Counted from the stretch's first letter, positions 34,067 to 49,000 are shown. The stretch is DNA of 64,000 nucleotides from Aradus depressus (GCA_963662175.1 OY759222.1:9111222-9175221), one strand, 5' to 3'. The notes: generated by a model not told the origin, from the sequence alone. Made by a program: numbers and translations.

Positions 34067-37000
34067 CTGAGAACAGAAAAACAAAAACAAAATTGAAACA
34101 GATTTAAACAGAGCTGGGAACAGTGTTCTTTTATTTTATATTTGTTTCTACATTCCAGAGTCTAGGAAATTTTACTGTTGAATTTTGTGACCTACACAGT
34201 TTCAATGTTATACCCGGCGCAGTTCTCAAGATGTATAATTTAATATTTTTCCGCATGTATAAGGGAAGTAATGTAATTTAATGTTGAGTTTCCACCATGT
34301 TTTTCAGCCCCTGAATGAAATATTCCAAAACATATATATATAAAAAATCATTAATGAATCACCGGCTATGTACTTCCCCAGCAAAAATTAATCAATTACT
34401 ACAAATAATTAGAAGTGGGGATGTACACTGCTCATGATTCTCCGACTTTTGTAGATAAGATAACAGATTAGTGCACTATTGTCTTGAACGTACCCACTAA
34501 GTCTAGACGTCCTCGCACAACATTCCTCTTGTACCTCTCACTAGGAAGCCTGTCAAGAAATATCTCAAAGGTTGAATGATTCTCAGGAATACTGAAAAAA
34601 AAAGTTATGTTAAAAAAATAAGCGAATTGTCATAGAATTCGAACTTGTAAGTCTCCTTGTGACTTAATAAATAATCCACACTACAGTGAGGAACCATTGA
34701 TTTGCTATTTATTTCTAATAGTACACACGTAATGCCTCGGTCAGGCCAAAAGAAAACTTGGAGAAAGATAAATGTGAGAAGAAAACAGACAACTGTCTAT
34801 AGGTTAAGTTAGGTTATGATTTATTAGGTATGACTCATGCCCGTGCTTTAACTACGAGGTCATATCGCCTACTACCAAAGCGCTCTTTCGTCACTCTGGT
34901 GGACATGAACCAGACTCTACTGTGGGAGTCCTAAATTTTGTCTACCCTAAATTTTTATTTACCTAGGGCAGGGATCTTTAACGAGTACCTGACATCGTAC
35001 AAGCTCGGGACCATCGCTTAATGTCCCATCCGTAGGACGGCGTGCTTAAGTTTATTTTTAAGTTTATTTTACCTCCCAGACAAAATAAACTAAGGGCCTC
35101 GGTCGGGTTTCGAACCCACGATATTGAGCTCAGAAGACAAGCACGCATACCACTGAGCTACCGGCGCCCTCGACATTATAATAACTTAAGAACCTAAAGA
35201 AAACTACTTTTAAACACAAAACATTAACCATGAATTTTGTATTCCCCTCATCATAAAATGAAAATAAAGTAAAATAAACAGAGCTGACTATTGGCTGATG
35301 AAGGAAATGATATTGTTTTCTGGGTCCTCACAGCTGGGCAGACAGTCGCAGATGAGGCCATCCTTCTTGCTCCAGGTTGTCTTCTGGACCGACAAGCTGT
35401 CATAGTGATTGTAGAGGCACATCAGACCGTTCATATCGCACCATTCCCATGGTTCTGTCAACAGAAATACACAATACATTAAAAAAAAAAAAAGGAACAC
35501 ATTTTTCGATATGTCATGTAATAAACGAAACGTTATTTGATTACTATCCGTATACTAAAAAACCTATTAATTATTATTTTCCAGGTTTTTGAATTAAAAC
35601 TTCTATGATATCCTTATTCAGTTTTCTCGCTTTCTCGTCTTCATTTTTGAAGTTTTGTTTATATCGATTTCTACAGCAAGAAAACCTTACTTCTAAATTG
35701 AAGAATACTTTTCTATGGTGGAGATAGGATTTCCTTGATTTGAGAGCAGTTGTAACTTGAATAGTGAAAGATGGTTGATCAAACATCATTGGCCTTATTG
35801 TTTCCCAAATTTATTTATTTTATATATATGACGTTTCATCCATTCGGGAATTTTCAAAACTATAAACAGCAATTTAATGAGTTATAGATAACTGGCCATA
35901 GTAATTTATAATTACACATACTGATGAAAATTTACTTATCTTCTTTTTTTCAGTGTTTGAATATTTATCATATGTCAGTCATAATATAAGGTAGTTATTG
36001 TGACTTAAGCCCGGGCTTTAATGTGGGCGTTCTATATTTTGCCTACCTAGGTTTATTTACCCAACGTAAGGGTCTCTAAGAAGTACCTGACATCATACAG
36101 ACTAGGGATTACAGCTCAAAATCCCAGAAGGGTGTGCTCAAGGTTTTTTTTTTACCTTTCAGATTAAAAAAAAGCCTAAGGGCCTCGGCCTGGTTTCGAA
36201 CTGCGATCTTGAGCTTATTAGGTTAGCACGCTACTTCTGAGCTACTGGCGCCCTCTTTTAGAGTAAGAATAACTTGTAGCGGTATTATCACTATTAAACA
36301 CTTCCCCAATAATAATTTATGGTTTCCAGATTTACTTTGTGAAGCTCCATTCTAGGAATAGATAATTAAAATGCACAATTTCTTTGTCAAACTTCACTAT
36401 ATATTCTCAAATACTCAACTAGTTTCGCCGTGTTAAGGCATTATCAAGAGTCACTTACAAACTGACAGAATTGGTTGACAGGGTAGAGGGTACAGTTAAG
36501 GAGGGGGTTTTTAGGTAATGACGGGGAATCCCTTGTTTTTGTTACTCTATACATTCCAATAAACAGATATTTACAAGATAATAATAAATATAAAATAAAA
36601 AGAAGAAAGAAAATGATATATATATAAAATCTAATAGAGCGAATCTAACAGTAAAGTGTTGGTATTTATATAGGTATGACTCATGAATTATATAAATGTA
36701 ACATATAATAAATATTAAAGTGAATAAAAACAAATACAAAGAATTTAAAGGCAAATTAAAACATCAAATGAAAATTATAGTATTCTCTGAATGTCAGTTG
36801 GCAAAACATTTCCACAATCATCAGACTCTTAGCTACTTGATATTTAAATTAAGAACTGAAATAGAGAACGAACAGAACAACATAAACTTTCTAGACCTAA
36901 CAATAACAAGACAAGACAATTCCTTCCTATTTAACATATACAGAAAAGACACTTACACGGACGCCATAATCCCCAATGACTCTTACGCCCCGGAATCTCA

Positions 37001-40000
37001 CAAATATGCATACTTCAAGTCCATGATACATAGATGCTTCTCATTGCCTCTAACGAACACAAACAAAAAACAAGAAATAGCCAAATTAAAGCAAATTGCA
37101 GCCGGCAATAACTTTAATACCAATATAATAGACAAACTAATATCTAGTAAATTAAAACAGATAACTTATCATAATATCTACCCTAAACCACAAACAGAAA
37201 AATGTAATTATTACTCTATCCCTTACACTGGTAGATTATCCCAAATAATAAAAAAGAAATTAAGTAAGCATAACTTGAATCCAGCCTTCAAATCCAACCC
37301 CAATCTGGGTAGAATATTATTTAATTCAAAAGAAAAAATAGATTTAATGGATAAATGTGGAGTGTATCAATTGGAATGCCCAGAATGTAATGCCAAATAC
37401 GCGGGACAGACAGGGAGATCCTTTAAGATTAGATACAGGGAACACACAAGAAATACAAACTCCAACACTTCCTCATTTCACCAACATCTCACAGAAACAG
37501 GACATACCATAGACACACAACACAAACCAAATATAATACATATCTGCCAAAAAGGTCCACTTTTGAATTTACTGGAAGCGGTAGAAATAAATAAACTGAA
37601 CAAAAATAACGATATTATAATGCTAAATGAACAAATAGAACTGAACCATTCCCCCCTTCTTAATTTAAATATCAAGTAGCTAAGAGTCTGATGATTGTGG
37701 AAATGTTTTGCCAACTGACATTCAGAGAATACTATAATTTTCATTTGATGTTTTAATTTGCCTTTAAATTCTTTGTATTTGTTTTTATTCACTTTAATAT
37801 TTATTATATGTTACATTTATATAATTCATGAGTCATACCTATATAAATACCAACACTTTACTGTTAGATTCGCTCTATTAGATTTTATATATATATATCA
37901 TTTTCTTTCTTCTTTTTATTTTATATTTATTATTATCTTGTAAATATCTGTTTATTGGAATGTATAGAGTAACAAAAACAAGGGATTCCCCGTCATTACC
38001 TAAAAACCCCCTCCTTAACTGTACCCTCTACCCTGTCAACCAATTCTGTCAGTTTGTAAGTGACTCTTGATAATGCCTTAACACGGCGAAACTAGTTGAG
38101 TATTTGAGAATATATAGTGAAGTTTGACAAAGAAATTGTGCATTTTAATTATCTATTCCCCAATAATGTTTATTCCCCCCAAAAATATATATATATATAT
38201 ATAAAGAAAATAGCCGAAAATAATAATTAACCATAAAAAGAATTGAAAGATAGGTTAAAACTAATAGTCATATAAATAAATTAGAAAAACATAAAAAACG
38301 CAGGCTGTATCCGGGACGCAGCCGCAGTGGGATACGTGAAACGTCTTGTGCGTGCTGCAGACGGAGTATGGGCACTAGGGTACAGAAATGACGTAACCAG
38401 ATACACAATGTATCGAAAGCGGGTGCGCCATAGCCGAGCAACCGTCAAATTTCTGCAACAAATTACACATTTGTAAGCCTATAACTCCTGAAGAGCACCG
38501 GTTTGAGTTCGATGGATTATACCAACTATGGCAGAGTGAGACCACTCCCGCTCGGATCGACAAACTTACTGCCGAGCTACGTCTCTGTAAACGCCGCACG
38601 CGAGGCCAAATTTAGCTCCGATTGCGTCATGCGTGGTGCGACAACGGTTACATGTTTTCATTACATGCGATTTTAGCAAGTGACCCTCTACTGACAGAAA
38701 TGAAAGACGTTTCACGTCAAAACATATAGTTTCTAATATAACTGGGCCAGACTGACATATTATAGGAAAATATCAGAAAAAATAGGTACGTTTTGAGAAA
38801 AGAAGGATATAATCTTGGTTTTTAAACTATCAACCCCATAAGCCAGTGCTTAGATAGAGGTAAGAAATTGAAATTGAGAACAAAAGTGGAGTACAGTCTA
38901 TAGTGCGCGACGTGCAACCAATTATATATTGGACAGACTGGCCGACTTTCTAAAGACAGAATTAAAGAACATACGACTGAAATAAGGAACCGTGGCAACC
39001 GGTCAACTTTCACGACTCACAGCAGAGACATTTATGACCCAACCGAAGGCACCGAATACCTCCATTCGTTAATTACCAACTTCGTTTTTTGAAATATTGT
39101 CTCTTCCACAAGAAATGTATACACAACTATATATACGTTACGGCATTACACCATGAAGACAAGTTTGCTGAGAGCGAATCATTTATATAGGTACATCAGG
39201 TAAGTAAGAAATAGGAAATCCCAGTGTATTTACAGTTTGGAATTTCAGAACAAACAAATTCTTAACTGTAAAACCAAGGGGAATTCCTAGTTCAAATTCC
39301 AACCCATTCCTTACTTAGCTATCTTTACATATAAGAATCGCACTCAAGAAACGGTAGTTTATATATAATATTTTGGTGTAATATACAATATTTCAAAAAT
39401 AAGTTTGTTTTATTTATTTATTACAAGTTTCCACAATATATCCGCGTTTTCAACTGTTGAATAAAATAAAATGATAGATAAAACAATTTTTTGAACACTT
39501 ATATTGTCTAATTCCACAAACATATACTTAAATGTGTACCGGTTTCGGCTTACTCATTCAATGAACGGGTCACTCACGGGTCACTCATTCAATGAAACAA
39601 CCGGCATAAAATACCTCCACTTATCTGAAAAAAGGTAGGCCATTAGATTCTCTAGAGCAGCTAGAAATTAATAGGACTCGAAAAAAATGTTTAAACGACC
39701 AGACACACTTCAAATTTTCTCCTTTATTAATTTCTTTCAGATAACAAATATCCATGGCAATATTAATCTAGGTTAAATAATATTTTAATTTTATTTTCTT
39801 GGTTTTCAAATAAGTGCACAGTTAGCTATTACAGTTAGAATATAGACTTCTACCACCCTGGTTTTACCAGAGGAAGGGGACCCTTTCACCTCAGGTCCTC
39901 TTAGGTTAATATAAATATGTATGCCTGGCAAATATCTGAATTATTGTTGAACATTGTGCTGACGATGGCGTAAGCCGAAACCGGTACACATTTAAGTATA

Positions 40001-43000
40001 TGTTTGTGGAATCAGACAATATACATGTTCAAAAAAGTGTTTTATCTATCATTTTATTTTATTCATTAGTATTTCCACTATATCAACACAGAACGCAAAA
40101 AATGTATTCGGACATTAAAGACTGTTGATCATTTCAACTAGTTCAAACTTAGTTGATCATTTCTCGTCTGATTTGCCGATGATCACTGAATTTTTCCTAC
40201 TAATAAAGAAGTCAATGGCTGAACCTGCCTCTACTTACTATTATTATAGTTATTATATGTGAAGACTCACGTGACTTTGGCATCAGATGTGGCGTACAGT
40301 TACACAGTCTAATTTGTTCAAGTCTTCGACACTCCACCACACATCCACTGTAGCTGTACTGATCCGAGGACTGGAATCATACAAAAACACATATTTTTAC
40401 TGTCCGAATACATTTTTTGCGTTTTGTATCGATATAGTGGAAATACTAATAAATAAAATTAATTTGTGAAAAAGGTAGACAATTAGATTTTCTAAAAGAG
40501 CTAGAAATTAATAGAACTCGTAAAAATGAGAATTGTTTGAACACACTTCAAATTCTCTCCTCTGTTAATACTTCTTAAGTAACAATTATTTATGTCAATA
40601 TTAACCTAGATTAAATTTATTCTTTCTGCATTTTCTTCTGGTCTCTTAGTTTTAATCTATCTTTCAATTCTTTATATGGTGTTTAGTGGATAATTATTGT
40701 GTTATAGATACCTGAAGATAGTTCTCGTGAGAGAAGCGACACTGCCTCTGATGAACTGCAAGTTGCTGTACATCAGGACCGTTCTCAATATCTATGATGG
40801 AGATGCCATAAGACTTGATCGTGTTGAGAGATGAAACAAGAACATCCGACGTCATCGAGTTGTAGAAAGGAACCTCTGCCTCTGAGTGAAGGTACACCTA
40901 TGGCAAAGACAAAACTATTTTAAAAATTAATTTCTCAAGAGTATCTTAAGCTACATAAGGATAACGACTACTGATTTGGAGGAGAAGACGAGGATTGGGA
41001 GAGGCACCTCCAGAGGACCGAGGATTGTCACGGAGCAGAGGAGGACCAAAACCGGAGACAGACCACCTGAATGCTGGAAGTTCGAGGTGAACTTGAATAG
41101 TATATATGTTACGGGTAAAGTTAGATTAACGGTTAAACCTAGGATTACCCGGGTAAACCTAGTAGTACCCGCTGCCGCTTGGTTAAAGTTGGGTATACTA
41201 ATAATGACAAGGCCATTAGTGGACGTATGTTCCACTATAAAGATTAGGTACTTATTAATTAGCTCGACCACACCTCAATTTCCATTGTTGTAAGCTGTCT
41301 AACAGCGATAATCATTCATCTGGGTACATAAATTCCTAGAACAAACATAAATCGAAATATTACAAAATTTGGGGGCGTATTTGCCGGCGTTATATCTGCC
41401 CCTCCCGTCGTTCCTATATTTGAAGTAGTACAGGTTCTAGCTTTAACATATACTTTACCCGGATAAAGCCCGAAACGTGAACTATTTCAATTATATTTCG
41501 GACTTTAACCAAGCGGCAGCGGGTACTACTAGGTTTACCCGGGTAATCCTAGGTTTAACCGTTAATCTAACTTTACCCGTAGCATATGTTTAATAGTAGG
41601 AGGAGGAGGAGGAGGAAATGACGTTCGGTTCGAAGTGAGTAACAGTCGCAAACATTGTCCCGGCCGAGTAAAGATGACCCCGCGTTTTCGAAAGAAATGA
41701 GTAATTTAACAGGCCAATGTTACGAAGAGTAACACACGAGTCAGGCAAAAAACAATTAGTATTTTAAAAAATGAAGAAAATCGACAACCAAAAGGACCGA
41801 GGAGTTAGTCGATATGACGCCATTGAATGAATCTGTTCCTAAAACTATAGAATTTTTTCAATAAAGTGTACAATTTATTTCTAGGCATCCCTACATCTAT
41901 TATATTTCAAAATTATTTACCTTGCTTGAAATTTTTAGATTTAAAGTAAGAGATCCCAGCTTCGTCTTTCGGTTGGATATTAAAGACAGATATGGAAGTT
42001 TTCGTTTCATTCTATTTCTGTGAACAGATCAATTACAAATTTAATATATCAATTATTTTTTTTGTTTTAAATGGAATATTTTATTTTGATATATTTAATA
42101 TCAAATGTAATATGTAATCCTCATTTATATCTCAAGAACGACTTAAACTATCTCAATGGCACTGACAATATCAACGGAGACGACAATAAGCCCTGAACCA
42201 TACCGATACTATGCCACGTAATACACATCACATATTTTTATTTTCCCAGCTATACGAAGTATAGGAGAAGTTATGTAATAATTCAAAAATTGAGCATTTT
42301 TGAACAAAATTTCATGTTTTCCGACCTCCAGTCTCCAAAAATTAAAAAAACAAATTTGTGTGTCTGTGAATCAATAACTCCCGAAAGAATGAATATATCG
42401 ACACGAAATTTTATATGTGAATCCAGAACCTTCTAACGACAACACCTATCGATTTTCAGCCGAATCAACCAAAGGGAAGGGAGGATTAGAGGGATGCTTA
42501 TCTAATAACTGCTGATAGAATGAATGTATCATCAAAAAATTTTATATGTGCGACCTAAACCCCATAAGGACAACATTTATTGATTTTCAGCCAAATTGGT
42601 TAAAAGGGTGGAAGAGATTAGGGGAGAGACTTAACTCAAAAACTCTAATAACTGCCGTTGTAATGAATGCATCAACACAAAATTTCATATGTGAATTCAA
42701 AACTTCATAAGGACGACACTTATTAATTTTAGCGATATCGGCTGAAGGGAAGGGGTTTTCAGGGGAGGGGCTCAATTCAAAAACCCTAAAAACTGCGAAT
42801 GTAAGGCATACTTTATATGAAACAAGATTTTTCGCAGGTTTGCAAGATACATGCCCAAAACCGTCCTGAAATCCATTTCTTCGATCTACCTGAAAATAGT
42901 TAGTCCTCTAAAAAAATATGTTCTTTTCAAAAAGGTTCCTGTAAAGTTGAAATAGTCACGCGCAGCAACTATTCAGTACAATAGTGGTTGGTGTAAGAAA

Positions 43001-46000
43001 GTCCTGTAATGACATATATTTTATAGAAAACATTGTTATACAACATTTTCAAGTAGTAAGTAGAATGAGGACTTAATGACGCTTCTAAAAAGTTCAATTG
43101 TGATATGTATTTGTAACCCAGAAAGTGAGTCAGAAATAAAAAGGTAAAAACTATAGGTTTTTAGTATTCTATTAAATGAACACGCCTAAATATTCGTGAC
43201 CCCGACGTGATGACACTACAAAGGCAGTTATTTTGTTAAGTCCACCTTAACTCACACATCTTTTAAATTAATCTTTTAAAAAATAAACATTAAAATTTAC
43301 CTTTCATTAGTCGTACTAAATGTGAAACAGACTCCAAGCTCAGTTTCTCGAGGTTGAAAATGTTCACAGCAATTGAAAACAGTTCCTCTCCAGTAGCAGT
43401 TACTAAATATATCAGTGCATCCGCTTCTAACCTTTATTAAAAAAAAAAAAAAAAAATACTAAGTTGAGCATAATTTTAAGATACTAGCCTTAAAAGCAAC
43501 AATAATAATGACTTATGTTCGGGCATCTTGTCATAGACCCGGCCGATGGCCCTAGGTTATTTTATCTGGGAGGTAAAAAAACACTTAAGCACGCCATCTT
43601 TCGGATTGGAAGTTAGACGATGGTACCGAGCCTATACGATGTCAGATACTCACTTAAGACCCTTACCCTAGGTTAATAAAAATATAGTGCAGGCAAAATT
43701 TAGGACCCCCATAGTAGAGTCGGTCTCATGTGTGCACCACAGTGACAAAAGAACGCTCTGGTAAAAGGCGATAGCTAAAGCCCCCATGAGTCATAATAAC
43801 TAACTATTATTTGCAGAGACTTAATTTATGAGTCGACATATTTGATAATGTCTCAGCAAATAATATAATTATATTATCCAAGTAAGAGTCTGACCGACAT
43901 TTTCAGACAAACTTAAGGAACATACGATTGAAATTAGACAACCGGTACAAATTCTCGACCTATATCATTGACAATAGTCACTTTTGATACAACCGAAGGC
44001 ATCAAAAACCTCCATGCTTGCTCAAAAAGCAGATTGCTTGATCTTGATACTTCCAGAATCTTCCTCTATCTTCATTTTTTTTTATTTAGTTATTTTAGGG
44101 ATAAGAAACGCTTCTGATATTAATTGTATTAACATTCTCATGTCATCAGTAATCATGTAGTTAAATACAAACATATAAACATTATTTAACATATCGCCAA
44201 ATGGTAATGTTACCATCTGCCATTTCGAAAATTTTGGAAAACAAACTCCAGATTCATCTTGAGGCTTCCAATACCTTTAAATAGATATGATATAAGTAAT
44301 TTTGGAAACTCGTTTTTTCGTCCTTGTACGTATTTTTCTACATTTAAATACCAAGTTTAAGGTCTACGTTTGAATTTTTTCAATGATTTTCGAAAAAATG
44401 GTATACTTACTATGGTCTTATAATTGCTGGGATAATTTTTGTCATATTTCTTAAACAACGGTGTTACCATGCTTATCTTAAAGTAAACAGTAGGCAATAT
44501 TATTTTCAGAAGGCATTTATTTATCAGACGAGTAGCTCGGTGCTGTGGTGGATTGACACTCCAAGATAGATTTTATTTTTAAAAAATGAACAAACTTACT
44601 CTGTCAGAAACTTGTTTGTAGTTACTGCGAGGACATCCAATATCCCTTGATGTACAAAATTCCTTCATATAGTAGGCTGTTCCACGAAAATAAGTTATTT
44701 CTTTGAGTACTTCATCTAGGTTAGAGTCGTGTTGCTCGCCAAACATCCTGAAACCAACCAATTAAAGACATTAAGAAACAGTCTTTTTTAGTAAAAAACT
44801 GAATTTTTAAGTTTTACTTTTTTTTTTTTTAATTTGGTTTAAAAAGAGCCTGCATTGCAGCAACATCACCCAGTCAACGTTCAGACAAAGCTCGGGGATC
44901 AAGGGGTTACTGAGGGACTGGGATTGGCCATCGGCGGAACTATTGCGCCGAACGTCCCCAACCCATCATACAATGCCTCTTTCTGCTCCCGCCAGGACGA
45001 ATCAGCAGAACATCGGTTAGTCTGTTTCCGTTACCATCTGCCGTAGATCCAGTCCCATGAATCAACTCCACACTAGCTTGGTCGTACAGCGGACATTCGA
45101 GGACCACAAGTTCTGCAGTCTCGATACCGCCGCACGAACAGTTCGGAGTGTTCTCCCTATGAAAGAAGAACAGCTTGGAGTTGAAATCACCTGATAATAT
45201 TTGAGACGTTCAGTGATTAGGCTGTACCCATGTTGAGTCAAGGCGTACTTGGTCATCCAAGCATCGTGAACAACGTTGTTTTTAAGTTTTAACTAAAGAT
45301 TTTGGATAATGGATTGAGTATTTACATACGGTGACCAAACGTGCTTCTTAAGGGAGTTTTACACTCCTTTTTAAAACCTAACTCCCAAAATACTCCTTTG
45401 CAGTATTTTGTGCTCCATTATTAAAGTAGTTAAAAAAATAAATAAACTTTCAATTTTGGAGGAATCCAATCCTGGGTTCAACAATGAATTTATAGAATTT
45501 TTCATAAAAATTTTTATAAATACATTGAGGAATGGTCAGCCAACTTCACTGAATTATATAGCATGAAGTGGACTCTTTCAAAGTACAAAATTGAATGGGA
45601 AGATGTTTAATAACAGTCGCATTCGTAATGAACGAATTAAAAGATGTTGATATTGTTATTATAAATACTGTTGGGTTTGGGTACAGGTTAAATGAGAACT
45701 TCGAATAGAACAAGAGATATATTTATTTGGACAACACCCTTATTACAAAACCGCGTGGTAACGAACACAAAGTCAGTTGTTCAATAATAAGTCCCATACC
45801 GCTTGGGAACTACACAAGTCACTCACTTACTGTGCTTGGTAACAGACGACTCACTTTATACCCGCGTGGTAATAACCAACTCACTTCCGCATGGTAACTA
45901 ACGACTCACCTTATACCCGCGTGGTAATAAGGACGAATCCATTCCGCACACCGCGTGCTGGCTCGACCCAGACTCTCAGTCCACCCCGCGTGGCGACCAA

Positions 46001-49000
46001 CTGGTCCCTCTCGTTGTTAAGAGACGACTCACTTTATACCCGCGTGGTAGTACCCAACTCACTTCCGCATGGTAACTAACGACTCACCTTATACCCGCGT
46101 GGTAATAAGGACGAATCCATTCCGCACACCGCGTGCTGGCTCGACCCAGACTCTCAGTCCACCCCGCGTGGCGACCAACTGGTCCCTCTCGTTGTTAAGA
46201 GACGACTCACTTTATACCCGCGTGGTAGTAACCAACTCACTTCCGCATGGTAACTAACGACTCACCTTATACCCGCGTGGTAATAAGGACGAATCCATTC
46301 CGCACACCGCGTGCTGGCTCGACCCAGACTCTCAGTCCACCCCGCGTGGCGACCAACTGGTCCCTCTCGTTGTTAAGAGACGACTCACTTTATACCCGCG
46401 TGGTAGTAACCAACTCACTTCCGCATGGTAACTAACGACTCACCTTATACCCGCGTGGTAATAAGGACGAATCCATTCCGCACACCGCGTGCTGGCTCGA
46501 CCCAGACTCTCAGTCCACCCCGCGTGGCGACCAACTGGTCCCTCTCGTTGTTAAGAGACGACTCACTTTATACCCGCGTGGTAACAGCCAACTCAACCAA
46601 CTCAGTCCACCCCGCGTGGTGCCCAACTGCTTACTCACTCATGTAGTTCATCAACAACAAATCGATTGTCTCGGCGTGTTCCCGAACTCACCCACACTCA
46701 ACTCGCGACTTAACAAATACTGAAGAAAAACTAAAAAAAATGGTTGGATGAAAAAGTTAACGTGGGGATAGAAGGTGGGTAGAAATATTTTCACATTTTA
46801 AACCAGAGTATATTCCCCACAAAAATTTGAAATTATTAATTGAATTTGCAATGTGTTGTCCCGGCACTAATGCTGCTGTGGAGAGGGTATTTCCCCTTGC
46901 AATGATTACTGGAGCAGTGAAAAATCACAATTATCTGCGGAACACTAGCTGCAGTTTTAACGGTAAAGTTCGACATGCGGGATGCAAGTTGTTCAGACAT
47001 AAGTGCGCTCTTAGAAGAAAATTTAGAACAATCGAAAAAAAATTAATTCAAAAGGAAAATATGATTTCAAGAATTTAAATAAACAGGTACCTACATAAAA
47101 AAATTAAATTTCTATTAATTTGTATAATATAAAAATATTAATTAATATATCAATATTATTATTTTTTTAAATATAACCGAATGATTGCGACTTAATGTTT
47201 CTTTTCACAACCCCAATCACCATATCCAATCCGTATCCGTACTCCTTTTGTAAAATAAATAGTTGGTCACCTTAATTTACACTATGTAATTAATATTCAC
47301 GTTAACTGCCCTCGGTGTAAACCAAAGAGGCACATCCGTTTGTCGTCGCCAGGAAAATTAATTTTGTTCATACCAATAAAAAATGAGTAAAATACGACTT
47401 ACTGTTGAGCTGCTTCATAAACTCTAGCCATATTGTCTTCCTCACAGACAGAGATACTAGGAAAAGATGTATTGAAATCAAGATAGGTTGTTTCAGTGAC
47501 AAAACTGATTGCATTATTCTGGAAAGCATCCCAAGATGCAGAAATTAGGAGAGCAGAACCAACCCAAGACAGAAGACACAGTCCAATCCAAAGGAATCTG
47601 AAACAAAATGTCTACTTACCAAAAGGAACAAATTTGAATTAATAACAAAACATAAAATTTAAATTCAACAGGAAAGTGTAGAGTGAGAAGTATTTAGAAA
47701 AGAATATTGTACTGAAATCAGGCCACCAGTTATCAACAAATAAACAATTTTTGAAAGTCCCCGGAATTGATATCAAGATCGATACATTTTCAATCGATGT
47801 TTTATCACCAAATACATATTTAGAGAGTTGAGTATTATTTAATTTATTTTTTTTATTTAAATAAAAATGCAATAAATAAATTCATGAAAACAAAATGTAA
47901 TATTAAATTAGAGGACTTTTTTTTATTTCAACCTCGCTTACAGATCACTCTCTCTTCCCCTCCCCCCTAACTTTTGTCTTATGGACCCTATCTCAAATCT
48001 GAGGACTTATTAGCGAACGGAAATTTTATAAGGAACATTTTTGCTAAGAATCAGTTTTTCATAAGGACTAACTGTTTTCGGATGAATCAAGGAAAGAAGA
48101 AGAAGAGTTTGTTATAACAGTCGCATTTAGCGAGGTACAATTATACAATAAGGTTGCTTAACCTTAAATTTAAAAAAACCGTGTGCATGTGAGCCACGCC
48201 GTCCACACCCTCCAAGCCTGGCATTGTTTCAGTCCCGAGAGCCCGAAGGCGCCAAAAAATATATATATATTTATTAGTTTAATATTTATTTTATTACGAT
48301 GTAAAAAAATTATAAATCGCACCCCTCGTAGAATAAAGATACAATTAAAAAAATGCGAATTTTGAGTTACCAACGGTATTGAATTGAGGCATATATACCT
48401 ACACATATGTATGTAGGTTTACTTACTTAATTTCTTGGAAACAAGAAAATTAAACAACAAAAATAAATATTTATTTTTTTAAAAGTATTAATAAAGTAAT
48501 AAATGAATTTTTATCTTATATTAAAAATAATTTAAGTTTGGGAATGACATTTTTTTGCGTTTAAATAAAAAAAAAAAAAAATGGGAATGTTTTTTTGTAA
48601 AATAGCTATAATTTTAAGAGTTCTTATATTCCTACTCTAAAAATGTAGGAAGGATCCTACAGATTTTTGAACGAGGAATCCGTAAATAAAAAAATTAAAT
48701 TGCGGCACCCAATTTCGACAGTTAAAGTGATTACAAAGGTTTCTCAAACGTCAAAAAAGATCAAAATGATATATTTTTTTCAAATTACGCGAAATTTGCC
48801 AAAAAAAGGTATCTTAAATTTTTTTTTATTTTTGCTTCTTTTTCGCGCAATTTAGAATAGAAAAAAACGCGATTTTAGCAGATATCACGTTTTTGGCTAA
48901 CTTTTAACTGCTGTATATCGGAACAATAATTTCTAAAAATCTAAAATTTTACACAAATACTAGGGAACATTCTCACAAAGTTTGGAGAAAATTTTTTTTT

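Noticed and set aside
35574..35789. 71-codon - strand ORF next to DEG/ENaC exon 8
   Set aside because: No family block, and exons 7 and 8 join in phase without it.
37478..37792. 104-codon - strand ORF sharing its start with the Penelope ORF
   Set aside because: The shared start is just the inverted-repeat arm read from the other side.
38281..38400. Cys-rich - strand peptide (HCGCVP) as the missing DEG/ENaC exon
   Set aside because: Cysteine spacing is wrong and a stop lies upstream. The true exon was found at 40271-40370 with matching phase.
45891..46646. Four 62-73 codon repeated ORFs
   Set aside because: They are the 178-bp minisatellite read in shifting frames; the period is not a multiple of three and nothing suggests translation.
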